The translations under genes were made by a program, and so were the position numbers. 46,659 nt of DNA from Bacteroidota bacterium. GTDB taxonomy: Bacteria; Bacteroidota; Ignavibacteria; Kryptoniales; JAKASW01. The stretch lies in the NCBI GenBank assembly GCA_021811615.1, contig JAJZNW010000074.1, positions 1 through 46,659 of the forward strand, read 5' to 3'. Under the pieces are notes generated by a model. That model had not been told where the DNA came from. It worked only from the letters and a program-made list of their open reading frames with translations, and did not search any database. Of the stretch, positions 9,689-17,555 are shown piece after piece. How positions within the stretch are numbered: position 1 is the stretch's first letter; every line of letters begins with the position of its first letter.

Positions 9689-10915
9689 CTACGTGTACCT
9701 TATTCCTTTCAACGGCTCCAGGCGTGAGACGCGCCAGAGAGGATAGATGGCGGCCGCAACCGTTATCGCCAGGACGATGGTCCCGGCGGTGACGAATATG
9801 CCGGCAGAAAGGGAAGATGGGACGATCGGCTGAAATCCCCACTCATGGACAAACGAACCCATGCTGCCGCCAAGCACGATCGGATGTTTCATGAAATAAA
9901 AATTGATCGCGGCTCCGGCGATGTTTCCCATCACGAAACCGATCACGACCATGAAGATCATCTCTATCGCGGTGGTCAGGGCGAGCCTGGAGTTCGACAT
10001 ACCGATTGAGAGCATGACGCCGAACTCCCTGAAGCGCTCCGTGACCGACATAAGGAGGGCATTCAGTATCCCGAACCCGACGACCGCAAAAAGGATGCTG
10101 AGGAACAATATGTGAGCAGCATGACTGAACCCCATTGTCTGGCTGAGTTGCGGAAGAAGCTCCTGCCAGGGTACAGCGACGAGTCCTTCCGGTTTGAGAA
10201 GAGGGTCGAGCCTCTTGACGATTTTTGCGACGTCGTCCGGACTTCCGACGGAAAGCGCGACTGCGTTCACACTGTTGCCCATATCGAGGAAATTCTGCAG
10301 CACCGGCACGCTCATGAATGCGCCCGTGCGATCGAACTCACCGGAGCCGGTCCGGAATGCTCCCACAACCCGGACGAACATATTTCCGAGGACACCATCG
10401 TAACCCTGTCCGAGTACGACCAGGGAGTCTCCGACCTTAGCACCTAGATTCCTGAGCAGTCTATATCCCACAACTATTTCAGGGATACTGTCGTTATCGA
10501 GAAACGTTCCTTCGACGACCTTCCGCCGAAAGTCGGTAACCAGGTTTTCACTCTTTGGCTCGACACCGGTAATCATCGCACCGAGCGAATGATTTCTGTA
10601 ACTGAGAAGGGCGCCTGCCTGAATTCTCGGTGAACTTCCTTCGATTAGAGGATCGGTTTTTATGTCTGTGCGAATCTGCCGGGTTACCGTGAAACTCTTC
10701 TGAAGCGTAGGGTTCTCGTAGTAGCCGATCTTCTGGATTTGGATATACCCGGTGGAGGATCGGACCGCCGTCCGTAATGACAGGGCGAAGGTCCCTTCAT
10801 CGAAACCGAGTCTTACCACCGCGAACATTACGGCGAACGCGATCGCGGAAATCGCGAGTATCGATCGCCTCCGGTTTCGCCAGAGACTCCGCCAGGCAAT
10901 CCTGACAAGCAGCAT
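9689..10915 (-). CDS. FtsX/LolC-type ABC permease, copy A1
   Basis: A 408-residue permease with a membrane helix near residues 18-35, a periplasmic MacB-PCD-like domain and three C-terminal helices (VTERFREFGVMLSIGMSNSR in the FtsX core). It is the closest relative of copy A2. It begins 5 bp after the stop codon of the LolA-like gene, so it is surely in the same transcript. Within each pair, A and B differ more from each other than A1 from A2, which suggests obligate A/B heterodimers as in LolC/LolE, duplicated as a unit. Confidence 0.85.
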   Translation of the reverse strand: MLLVRIAWRSLWRNRRRSILAISAIAFAVMFAVVRLGFDEGTFALSLRTAVRSSTGYIQIQKIGYYENPTLQKSFTVTRQIRTDIKTDPLIEGSSPRIQAGALLSYRNHSLGAMITGVEPKSENLVTDFRRKVVEGTFLDNDSIPEIVVGYRLLRNLGAKVGDSLVVLGQGYDGVLGNMFVRVVGAFRTGSGEFDRTGAFMSVPVLQNFLDMGNSVNAVALSVGSPDDVAKIVKRLDPLLKPEGLVAVPWQELLPQLSQTMGFSHAAHILFLSILFAVVGFGILNALLMSVTERFREFGVMLSIGMSNSRLALTTAIEMIFMVVIGFVMGNIAGAAINFYFMKHPIVLGGSMGSFVHEWGFQPIVPSSLSAGIFVTAGTIVLAITVAAAIYPLWRVSRLEPLKGIRYT

Positions 10916-10920
10916 CGACG

Positions 10921-11787
10921 CTATTTCTCCAGCTCTCTAAGTGAGAAAATACTACTCGGTATTTTCTTGTCGAAAGAAGCCTTTTCCATCTTGATCTCGG
11001 TGGAGTGAGTCTTATCGGAATTGTACATCGTCCAGATTGTCGGTATCGTTCGCCCGCCCATCTCCCTGAAATCGCTCATCACCATAGTTCGCATGAGTTT
11101 CCCTCTTTCGTCGAAGTATTCCACCTGCGCCGGAAGGTCGTCCCCCTTTCGAACCCAATAGAGAAGTTGTCCCCATACGACTGGTGCGTTGGGTTTAGGA
11201 ATGAGCTGCAGTTTCCAGCAATCGACACCGGCTATCTTTTCGCTTCCCACGAGTTTGATGTCGTAGTCCTTTGTTAGAGTCTCCTCGCGAACCATATCGT
11301 CATAGGTATAATCGGAGCCGTTCCAGGATTGAAGCATCATCGACGGAGGGATGCGGATGGTTGTCTCAGTGTTTCGAAGGTACATCCAGATGTCGTTTCC
11401 GAGTTTCAAAGTGCGGTTGCCCGCCTCCCTGACGGGCGATAGGATTTTGACAAGGGCTTTCGAAGTGCCGCTCGTCCAGCTCTCCATCGTCATGGTCCTC
11501 GTGTAATCCGGAGTCCGGACCGTCATTTCCATGACCGAATAGCTGGATGTCTTTCCCTTTATGGCGTCTTCGGCCCTCTGGATAATCTGCTTCGCGTCCT
11601 GCGCCCGACAGACTGAAGGCATCAGGAAGCATATCGTTAAGAGGTTAAGAACGGCAAACAGGACCGGTCTGACGGACTTCCTGCCGCACCGCCTGTTTTC
11701 GGAGATTGGGAGCCGGTCCGCCGAATGTATTTCGGGCACGATCTCCTCTTTGTGGAAAGCTGAAATTGTCGGTCTGGTTCTTTTCAT
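10921..11787 (-). CDS. LolA-like outer-membrane lipoprotein-sorting protein
   Basis: A 288-residue exported protein. A long positively charged leader (about 40 residues) precedes a hydrophobic core (VLFAVLNLLTICFLM) and a cleavage region ending CRAQ. The mature part has the LolA/LolB-like half-barrel signature of this family: MTVRTPDYTRTMTMESWT, then KLGNDIWMYLRNTETTIRIP and DDMVREETLTKDYDIKLVG. Relatives accompany ABC or RND exporters and are thought to carry lipids or lipoproteins across the periplasm. The start codon overlaps the TetR stop codon (ATGA, 11784-11787), showing translational coupling to the regulator. The unusually long n-region may mean the true start is different, but no other start codon fits. 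Confidence 0.82.
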   Translation of the reverse strand: MKRTRPTISAFHKEEIVPEIHSADRLPISENRRCGRKSVRPVLFAVLNLLTICFLMPSVCRAQDAKQIIQRAEDAIKGKTSSYSVMEMTVRTPDYTRTMTMESWTSGTSKALVKILSPVREAGNRTLKLGNDIWMYLRNTETTIRIPPSMMLQSWNGSDYTYDDMVREETLTKDYDIKLVGSEKIAGVDCWKLQLIPKPNAPVVWGQLLYWVRKGDDLPAQVEYFDERGKLMRTMVMSDFREMGGRTIPTIWTMYNSDKTHSTEIKMEKASFDKKIPSSIFSLRELEK

Positions 11788-12392
11788 TTCTTCACCTTGA
11801 TCGAGTCCAATATTAAATCTATCCCTCCGCGGAGCTGCTTATCAAAATCGACGTCAATCAGGTCGAGCGACCAGAATAATGCCGTGCTTTCGATGATTTC
11901 AAATATTGCGAGTGTGACATGATACGGATCAACCCGGCGGAACTGTTTACTCTTAATCCCTTCCTCAATTATACCTTGCAACAGAGCGACTGAGGCCTGA
12001 AAACTTTTTTTGGTCATCCTTCTGATCTTTTCGTCGCGGAAAGCCAGGACGAAAAGCTCCTGGATGACAGGTCTGAAGCGCCGCATCTGGTTCATCTCAT
12101 CGATCATATAATCGACCAGCTTCTCGATCTTCTGCAGGGGGGCGCCGGTCGAAAGCATGACCTCAACCTTCTTGATATCCTCCGGATCGAAGAACTCATT
12201 CAGAAGCTCCGCGATTATCTCGTCCTTGCTCTTGTAGTACCAGTAAATCGCTCCCTTGCTCATGCCCGATTCACGGACGATGTCGTTCATGCTCGTGTCT
12301 TTCAGTCCGCTCCGGGCAAAGGCCGTTACTGCAGCCTTGAGTATCTGCTCTTTCCTTTTGGCGATGTTCTGTATGTTTTCTTTTCTCGGCAT
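11784..12392 (-). CDS. TetR/AcrR-family repressor of the LolA/ABC operon
   Basis: A 202-residue TetR-family regulator. The helix-turn-helix is at about residues 30-52 (TSMNDIVRESGMSKGAIYWY); the remainder is the divergent ligand-binding domain. It is the first gene of the minus-strand operon. An AAGGAGTT ribosome-binding site precedes ATG 12392. Upstream lie a consensus promoter and an inverted repeat between promoter and start codon, so autoregulation of the whole operon is likely. The ligand is unknown; a lipid or a toxic hydrophobic compound would fit the operon. Confidence 0.92.
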   Translation of the reverse strand: MPRKENIQNIAKRKEQILKAAVTAFARSGLKDTSMNDIVRESGMSKGAIYWYYKSKDEIIAELLNEFFDPEDIKKVEVMLSTGAPLQKIEKLVDYMIDEMNQMRRFRPVIQELFVLAFRDEKIRRMTKKSFQASVALLQGIIEEGIKSKQFRRVDPYHVTLAIFEIIESTALFWSLDLIDVDFDKQLRGGIDLILDSIKVKK

Positions 12393-12408
12393 AAACTCCT
12401 TGCGGTAA

Positions 12409-12428
12409 TAAACCGACCGGCCGGTTTA
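12409..12428. promoter_or_regulatory. Inverted-repeat operator, probably of the TetR repressor
   Basis: TAAACCG-N6-CGGTTTA is a 7-bp perfect inverted repeat in a 20-bp site lying between the -10 box and the TetR start codon, where bound repressor would block transcription. The central ACCGGC is itself nearly symmetrical. Confidence 0.65.
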
Positions 12429-12433
12429 GGAAT

Positions 12434-12462
12434 AAGATAGCGAACGCCTGCCGCGATGTCAA
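12434..12462 (-). promoter_or_regulatory. Sigma-70-type promoter of the TetR/LolA/ABC operon
   Basis: On the minus strand TTGACA (12457-12462) is followed after 17 bases by TATCTT (12434-12439). This is close to the E. coli consensus and is directed at the TetR gene, with the inferred transcription start near 12427. Confidence 0.7.
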
Positions 12463-12551
12463 ATAGTACCGTCCTTAATAGTTTTGCCGGAAAGGGACAT
12501 CTGTGGCCTTCGTCAATTCTTTTGCCGGCTTGTGATCCCGCGTCAGTGACA

Positions 12552-12580
12552 TTGACCGGTCAAGGATGATTTCTTACTTT
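12552..12580 (+). promoter_or_regulatory. Promoter with overlapping 12-bp palindrome before the radical SAM gene
   Basis: TTGACC (12552-12557), a 17-base spacer and TACTTT (12575-12580) form a sigma-70-type promoter 25 bp before the radical SAM gene. The -35 box is the left half of the perfect palindrome TTGACCGGTCAA (12552-12563), a TetR-type operator shape. It shares the ACCGG core with the operator at 12409-12428. Confidence 0.55.
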
Positions 12581-12604
12581 TAGGCATCTAACCAAGGGCT
12601 GCAA

Positions 12605-14098
12605 ATGAAAATACTTTTCGTTTACCCGCGCTATCCGGATACTTTCTGGAGCTTCCGGCATGCGCTGAAGTTTATCTCCAAGAAGGCTGCATTCCCGCCG
12701 CTCGGTCTTCTCACCGTAGCTGCCATGGTTCCGGATAAATGGGAAAAAAAGCTCGTCGACCTGAACGTGCGTTCTCTCGACGACGACGATATCAAATGGG
12801 CCGACTATGTCTTTGTAAGCGCCATGACTGTCCAGAGAGAATCTGCGAGAGACGTGGTGGACCGGTGCAGGCAGCTCGGTAAAATAATTGTGGCAGGGGG
12901 GCCGCTGTTCACCGCATACTCCGATGAGTTCGACGACGTCGACCATCTCGTTTTGGACGAAGCGGAGATTACGCTTGGTCCTTTTCTTGAAGATCTCGCC
13001 AAAGGTTCTGCCGGACACGTCTACAGATCGACGGAGCGGGCAGATATCACAATGACGCCGTCGCCTAAATGGGAGCTGATCGACTTCAGGCAGTATGCCT
13101 CGATGAATCTGCAATATTCGCGCGGCTGTCCGTACGATTGCGAGTTCTGCGACATAACCGTGCTGTACGGCCGGGTTCCAAGAACGAAAACAAAGGAACA
13201 GGTGATAGCCGAGCTGGACAGTCTTCTCGCACACGGATGGAAGGGGAGCGTCTTCTTCGTGGATGACAACTTCATCGGCAACAAGAACAAGCTTAAGAAG
13301 GAGATACTTCCGGCAATCGTAAGTTGGATGGAGGAACACCGCCATCCTTTCTATTTCAACACGGAAGTCTCGTTGAATTCTGCAGATGACGAAGAACTTA
13401 TGTCATTGATGGTGAACGCCGGATTCAACGCGGTTTTTGTCGGGATCGAATCTCCGAATGAAGAGAGCTTGCAGGAATGCAGGAAGATTCCCAACAAGAG
13501 CAGGGACCTTGCGGCGAGTGTCAGAAAGATTCAGGAATTTGGGATGCAGGTGCAGGGAGGTTTCATCGTCGGGTTCGACGTCGACCCGCTCTCGATTTTC
13601 GACAGGCTGGTCTCGTTCATCCAGGAGACGGGCATAGTTACTGCGATGGTCGGACTTCTGAATGCGCCTCGCGGCACCAGACTATACAAAAGACTGAGCG
13701 CCGAAGGCAGGCTGCTTCACGCCTTCTCGGGGAGCAATACCGATCTTTCGATAAATTTCGTGCCAAAGATGAACCGGGACGTCCTTATCGATGGATACAA
13801 GAAAATCGTCGGTAAGATCTATTCACCGAATGAATACTACAAGCGAGTAAAGAACTTCATGAGGAATTTCAATCCTCAGCAGGCGAAGGTGTTCCGGGTA
13901 AACTTCGACGACATTAAGGCACTTCTGAAATCCGTGCTCGTCCTCGGTGTCATCGCCAAGGAACGAGTATACTACTGGCGGCTCTTCTTCTGGTCTCTAT
14001 TCACCAGGCCGAGGCTGTTTCCTCTTGCCATAACGTTTGCAATTTACGGATTTCATTTCAGAAAGGTCTTCGAAGATCAGGTAATGGCAATACGATAG
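12605..14098 (+). CDS. B12-binding-type radical SAM protein with DUF4070 domain
   Basis: A 497-residue protein with an N-terminal B12-binding-like Rossmann domain (MKILFVYPRYPDTFWSF, VAGGPLFTAY near residue 98). The radical SAM core begins near residue 165 with the cluster motif CPYDCEFCDI (CxxxCxxC). The C-terminal region fits DUF4070. The B12-binding domain has no visible DxHxxG lower-ligand motif. Members of this class include hopanoid methylases and many uncharacterised enzymes, so the substrate cannot be named. It is divergent from the TetR/ABC operon and has a promoter with a TetR-type palindrome. That suggests it could be controlled with the exporter and make or modify a lipid, but this is speculative. 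Confidence 0.85.
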   Translation: MKILFVYPRYPDTFWSFRHALKFISKKAAFPPLGLLTVAAMVPDKWEKKLVDLNVRSLDDDDIKWADYVFVSAMTVQRESARDVVDRCRQLGKIIVAGGPLFTAYSDEFDDVDHLVLDEAEITLGPFLEDLAKGSAGHVYRSTERADITMTPSPKWELIDFRQYASMNLQYSRGCPYDCEFCDITVLYGRVPRTKTKEQVIAELDSLLAHGWKGSVFFVDDNFIGNKNKLKKEILPAIVSWMEEHRHPFYFNTEVSLNSADDEELMSLMVNAGFNAVFVGIESPNEESLQECRKIPNKSRDLAASVRKIQEFGMQVQGGFIVGFDVDPLSIFDRLVSFIQETGIVTAMVGLLNAPRGTRLYKRLSAEGRLLHAFSGSNTDLSINFVPKMNRDVLIDGYKKIVGKIYSPNEYYKRVKNFMRNFNPQQAKVFRVNFDDIKALLKSVLVLGVIAKERVYYWRLFFWSLFTRPRLFPLAITFAIYGFHFRKVFEDQVMAIR

Positions 14099-14117
14099 AA
14101 GTGTTCTCGGCGGGGAG

Positions 14118-14146
14118 CGCGCAGCCACCTGCGAATAGGCTGCGCG
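14118..14146. terminator. Hairpin between convergent genes
   Basis: CGCGCAGCC (14118-14126) and GGCTGCGCG (14138-14146) form a perfect 9-bp stem with an 11-base loop, between the convergent radical SAM and hemerythrin genes. There is no T tract on either side, so it is at most a weak or Rho-assisted terminator or an mRNA 3'-end stabiliser. Confidence 0.45.
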
Positions 14147-14167
14147 AGCGGCTTCGCCGTGTGGAAA

Positions 14168-14575
14168 TCAGTTGACTCCTTTAGAATTGAGAAATGCGCT
14201 GTATTTCTTGTCGCTCTGCTTGATATGGTTGTTGAGCCAATCCTTCAGAAATGTCATCACTTCGACCGTTATAGTGGCTTGGCCACTCTCGTATTTCGTC
14301 TTCAGATCAATCACCTGCTTCGTAAGATCGTCGTGTTCCTTCTTGTGACGGGCGGACTCCGCGTAACCGTACTTTGCGAACAAACGTTCTTCGGTACCGA
14401 AGTGATAGACTGTGTAGTCGGTGAGGTCCTTGAGAACCTTCGCTATCACGTCTTTGCCTTTACCCATTCTCATGGAATCGTGGAGGAGATTGATTAAATC
14501 GATCAGCTTCTTATGCTGCTGATCGATCTCAGTGATGTTGACGCTAAGGTCGGGCGACCATTGGAAAAGGGACAT
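14168..14575 (-). CDS. Bacteriohemerythrin, copy 2
   Basis: A 135-residue single-domain hemerythrin that binds O2 (or NO) at a non-heme di-iron centre. All ligand motifs are present: DQQHKK near residue 20, YHFGTEE (HxxxE) near 57, ARHKKEH (HxxxH) near 75 and NNHIKQSD (HxxxxD) near 115. It is cytoplasmic and may act in oxygen storage or sensing, or iron handling. It lies 43 bp after a very similar paralogue, on the same strand; both end in FLNSKG. No sensory domain is fused. Confidence 0.93.
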   Translation of the reverse strand: MSLFQWSPDLSVNITEIDQQHKKLIDLINLLHDSMRMGKGKDVIAKVLKDLTDYTVYHFGTEERLFAKYGYAESARHKKEHDDLTKQVIDLKTKYESGQATITVEVMTFLKDWLNNHIKQSDKKYSAFLNSKGVN

Positions 14576-14618
14576 ATGCTTTCTCCGGAATTGAGGTTCC
14601 CAAAATCAGTATTATGAA

Positions 14619-15026
14619 TTATCGCAAGCCTTTGGAGTTCAGAAAGACTCCATATTGTTTGTCGGATAAAAGTATATGATTCTTTAGCCAGCCCGTCAGA
14701 AAATCGAGTATCTCCTTTGCCTCTACTCCCTCCCCGGACTCATACCTTGTCCTCATATCAAGAACTCGCCAGGAAAGTGTGTCATGTTCCTTCGTATGGT
14801 TTTCCAGACGTGGGTATCCGTATTGCACGAGAAGTCTTTCTTCCGTCTCGAAATGATAAGCCGTATAATCAAGCAGCTCATCGAGAATCACCTTTATGGC
14901 GTCGCCGTGATTCCCGGACTTCATGGATTCGTCCAGCTTGTTGATCATATCAACAAGCTTTTTGTGCTGCTCGTCCAACTCCCTGACATTTACGCTGTAT
15001 TCCTGGGTCCATTCAAACAACGGCAT
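14619..15026 (-). CDS. Bacteriohemerythrin, copy 1
   Basis: A 135-residue hemerythrin of the same length as its downstream neighbour, with the full di-iron ligand set: DEQHKK near residue 20, YHFETEE near 57, ENHTKEH near 75 and KNHILLSD near 115. The start ATG at 15026 is preceded by AGGAG. A candidate promoter lies about 95 bp upstream. The two copies have diverged well beyond a recent duplication, so they may differ in oxygen affinity or expression. Confidence 0.93.
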   Translation of the reverse strand: MPLFEWTQEYSVNVRELDEQHKKLVDMINKLDESMKSGNHGDAIKVILDELLDYTAYHFETEERLLVQYGYPRLENHTKEHDTLSWRVLDMRTRYESGEGVEAKEILDFLTGWLKNHILLSDKQYGVFLNSKGLR

Positions 15027-15118
15027 GTGAATTCTCCTGGATAAGGTGGGCTGCTTTGTGAAATGTCTCCGCAGAGCCTGGGCCTGAACCGGCGGCAGGC
15101 GTATCTTCTGTTGACTCT

Positions 15119-15146
15119 ATGATAAGAAAAACCGAGGTGTTATCAA
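15119..15146 (-). promoter_or_regulatory. Candidate promoter of the hemerythrin pair
   Basis: Read on the minus strand: TTGATA (15141-15146), a 16-base spacer, TATCAT (15119-15124). It directs transcription toward the hemerythrin genes. It sits in the 321-bp divergent intergenic region 15027-15347, which otherwise shows no gene. A weaker TATATT (15252-15257) on the plus strand could serve the cupin operon, but no good -35 box accompanies it. Confidence 0.4.
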
Positions 15147-15347
15147 AAAGAACTGACTGAATGATAGTGAGGAGATAAGGTTGATTTACGCGATCCGGTC
15201 AGGCCCTCCTCCTTCGACTACTTCCGGTATTAAACCTTCGGTTCCGTTTATTATATTGATGATGGCGCCCGTGATTCTCGGGCAAGGTGGACTTCTCCCG
15301 CCGGGCGGCGCAGTTCGTAATGTAACTCGACCCAATAGAAGGGATAT

Positions 15348-15707
15348 TTGAGCACTAAGGTTAGTTCCGAATCATTCATCCATTCTTCTGATCTTGCGTG
15401 GGAGGATGCCGGCGAAGGGGTTCGCCGAAAGATCCTCAGTTTCGCTAGCGAGATCATGATGGTGCGTGTCGTGTTCAGGCGAGGCTCCGCCGGACCTGTT
15501 CACCGGCATCCGCACCGCCAGGTTACCTACGTCGAATCGGGAAGGTTCGAAGTCGAGATTGAAGGAAAGACGGAGGTGCTTTCTGCCGGGGACAGCTTCA
15601 TAGTCGGCCCGGAGACGGCACACGGCGTAAAAGCTCTTGAGGACGGATGTCTGATAGATGTTTTTGCACCGGCGCGCGAAGACTTCTTGAGGGAATCGAA
15701 TAAATGA
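15348..15707 (+). CDS. KdgF-like cupin (unsaturated uronate processing)
   Basis: A 119-residue single-domain cupin. Cupin motif 1 is visible as VHRHPHRQVTYVESGRFEVE near residues 53-72, and motif 2 as DSFIVGPETAHGVKAL near 85-100. KdgF proteins of this size convert 4,5-unsaturated monouronates from pectin or alginate lyases into the linear keto form used by KduI, and here the next gene is kduI, which supports the call. The start is TTG at 15348 with AGAAGGGA 4 bases upstream; no ATG gives a full cupin. Confidence 0.75.
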   Translation: MSTKVSSESFIHSSDLAWEDAGEGVRRKILSFASEIMMVRVVFRRGSAGPVHRHPHRQVTYVESGRFEVEIEGKTEVLSAGDSFIVGPETAHGVKALEDGCLIDVFAPAREDFLRESNK

Positions 15708-15820
15708 GAGCAGTGCTAGGATACTGTGCGGGCATGGGCGCAGCCAGGCTAAAAGATATAAACTCTTCGGCTCGACACGGGCGGTCTGTAATCATCTAAT
15801 TTCAGGGAAAGGCTAAAGGT

Positions 15821-16654
15821 ATGGAAGTAAGATATTCCCCCGACAATTCAAGTTACCGGTCACTTAAGACGGATGAGCTCAGGAAAGCTTTTCTGTTGCA
15901 GAACCTCTTTCAGGAGGGGAAAATCGAGATGGTCTATTTTGACCTCGATCGTGCAATTGCCGGAGGTGCCCTGCCTGCAGCCGAACCACTTCAGCTTCTG
16001 AGTTCAAAGAAAGAAATGGCCGCCGATTTTTTTGCCCAGCGCAGGGAGATCGGGGTCTTTAACGTCGGCGGTCCAGGTAATGTGAAGGCCGACAGCCGGG
16101 TGTTCCCGCTCCGTTATAAAGATGCGCTATACATCGGACTCGGCACGAAGGAAATCGCTTTTTCGAGCGACGACCCATCGAAACCGGCCTGCTTTTACTT
16201 CGTCAGTTATCCGGCCCATGCCAGCTATCCAACTGCTCTCATGAAGTTCGGCGAAGTCTTCTCTGCAAAGTTGGGACGCGCCTCTGACGCCAACTCGAGG
16301 ACGCTTAACAGGTATATTCACCCGAAGGGCGTAAGGAGCTCTCAGCTTGTAATGGGACTTACTGAGTTGGACGAAGGAAGTGTCTGGAACACTATGCCTT
16401 CGCATACGCATCAGCGAAGGACGGAGATATATTTCTATTTCAACCTCGACATCAACTCCGCGGTATTCCACATGATGGGAGAACCTTCCGAGACCCGGCA
16501 CATCGTGGTACACGACAAGCAGGCGGTCATATCGCCGAGCTGGTCTATACATTCCGGTGGAGGGACGAAGAACTATTCCTTCATCTGGGCGATGGGCGGG
16601 GAGAATCAGGAGTTCGAAGACATGGATAACGTGGAGATGTCTTCATTGAAATGA
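15821..16654 (+). CDS. kduI: 5-dehydro-4-deoxy-D-glucuronate isomerase
   Basis: This 277-residue enzyme isomerises 5-keto-4-deoxyuronate to 2,5-diketo-3-deoxygluconate in pectin/glycosaminoglycan uronate breakdown. The zinc-binding set is present: His195, His197 and Glu202 in SHTHQRRTE, and His244 in SIHSGGG. The length matches the family (278 in E. coli). The start ATG at 15821 follows AGGGAAAGG. The gene is 113 bp after the KdgF-like cupin and 43 bp before kduD. Confidence 0.96.
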   Translation: MEVRYSPDNSSYRSLKTDELRKAFLLQNLFQEGKIEMVYFDLDRAIAGGALPAAEPLQLLSSKKEMAADFFAQRREIGVFNVGGPGNVKADSRVFPLRYKDALYIGLGTKEIAFSSDDPSKPACFYFVSYPAHASYPTALMKFGEVFSAKLGRASDANSRTLNRYIHPKGVRSSQLVMGLTELDEGSVWNTMPSHTHQRRTEIYFYFNLDINSAVFHMMGEPSETRHIVVHDKQAVISPSWSIHSGGGTKNYSFIWAMGGENQEFEDMDNVEMSSLK

Positions 16655-16697
16655 GGCGGGATATGACGGGCATTGCAACTTATCGAAGGGGGTCAAT

Positions 16698-17459
16698 ATG
16701 ATCCTGGACAAATTCAGACTCGAAAACAGGATTGCGCTTGTGACCGGCTCGAACCAGGGAATCGGGCAGGCGTACGCCGTAGCTCTGGCCGAGGCAGGCG
16801 CCGATATCATCGGCGTGTCGTACTCGAATAATTTTTCAGAAACAGAAAAGGAGGTCAGGGATCGAGGCCGGAAGTTTAAGTCGTATCTGAGCGATTTCTC
16901 CGACAGGGAATCCCTCTACAGTTTCATAAGGGATGTCAAGCGGGACTTTCCAAAGATCGACATCCTTGTGAATAACGCCGGCACGATCTTGAGAAAACCT
17001 GTCTCCGAACATCCGGACGAGTACTGGGACAAAGTCATCGAGGTGAACCTGTCGGCGCAATTCATACTGACGCGTGAAATTGGGAAGGAGATGGCTGCGA
17101 GGGGTTACGGCAAGATCGTCTTCATCGCTTCGCTCCTTTCGTTTCAGGGGGGGATTCTCGTCCCCGGTTATGCCGCGTCGAAAGGCGGTGTGAAGCAGTT
17201 GACGATGGCTTTCGCAAATGAGTGGGCCGCGAGAGGAGTGACTGTGAATGCTATTGCGCCGGGATACATTTCGACGGAGAACACGAAGGCGTTGCGCGAA
17301 GATCCGGTGAGGTCAAGGAGCATACTCGACAGGATTCCTGCCGGACGCTGGGGCGAACCTGAAGACCTCATGGGAACGGTGGTATTTCTCTGTTCGGATG
17401 CGTCGAGCTACATGAACGGAAGTGTCGTCACCGTGGACGGCGGTTGGATGGGGAGGTAG
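16698..17459 (+). CDS. kduD: 2-dehydro-3-deoxy-D-gluconate 5-dehydrogenase
   Basis: A 253-residue short-chain dehydrogenase with the NAD-binding TGSNQGIGQAYA (residues 17-28), the NNAG motif near 91, a catalytic Tyr/Lys in YAASK near 157 and the C-terminal VDGGWMGR typical of KduD. It reduces 2,5-diketo-3-deoxygluconate to KDG, the step after KduI, whose gene is immediately upstream. AGGGGGTC precedes the ATG. Other SDR substrates are possible from sequence alone; context makes KduD the best call. Confidence 0.92.
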   Translation: MILDKFRLENRIALVTGSNQGIGQAYAVALAEAGADIIGVSYSNNFSETEKEVRDRGRKFKSYLSDFSDRESLYSFIRDVKRDFPKIDILVNNAGTILRKPVSEHPDEYWDKVIEVNLSAQFILTREIGKEMAARGYGKIVFIASLLSFQGGILVPGYAASKGGVKQLTMAFANEWAARGVTVNAIAPGYISTENTKALREDPVRSRSILDRIPAGRWGEPEDLMGTVVFLCSDASSYMNGSVVTVDGGWMGR

Positions 17460-17555
17460 GCGTTTCGATGAAGGTAATTTGCATCGTTTTTTTTGAGAAT
17501 AGAAGAATCGGGCCGCGTGACCGGCTCGCAATTTTGTACAATATGGAGTGAGATA

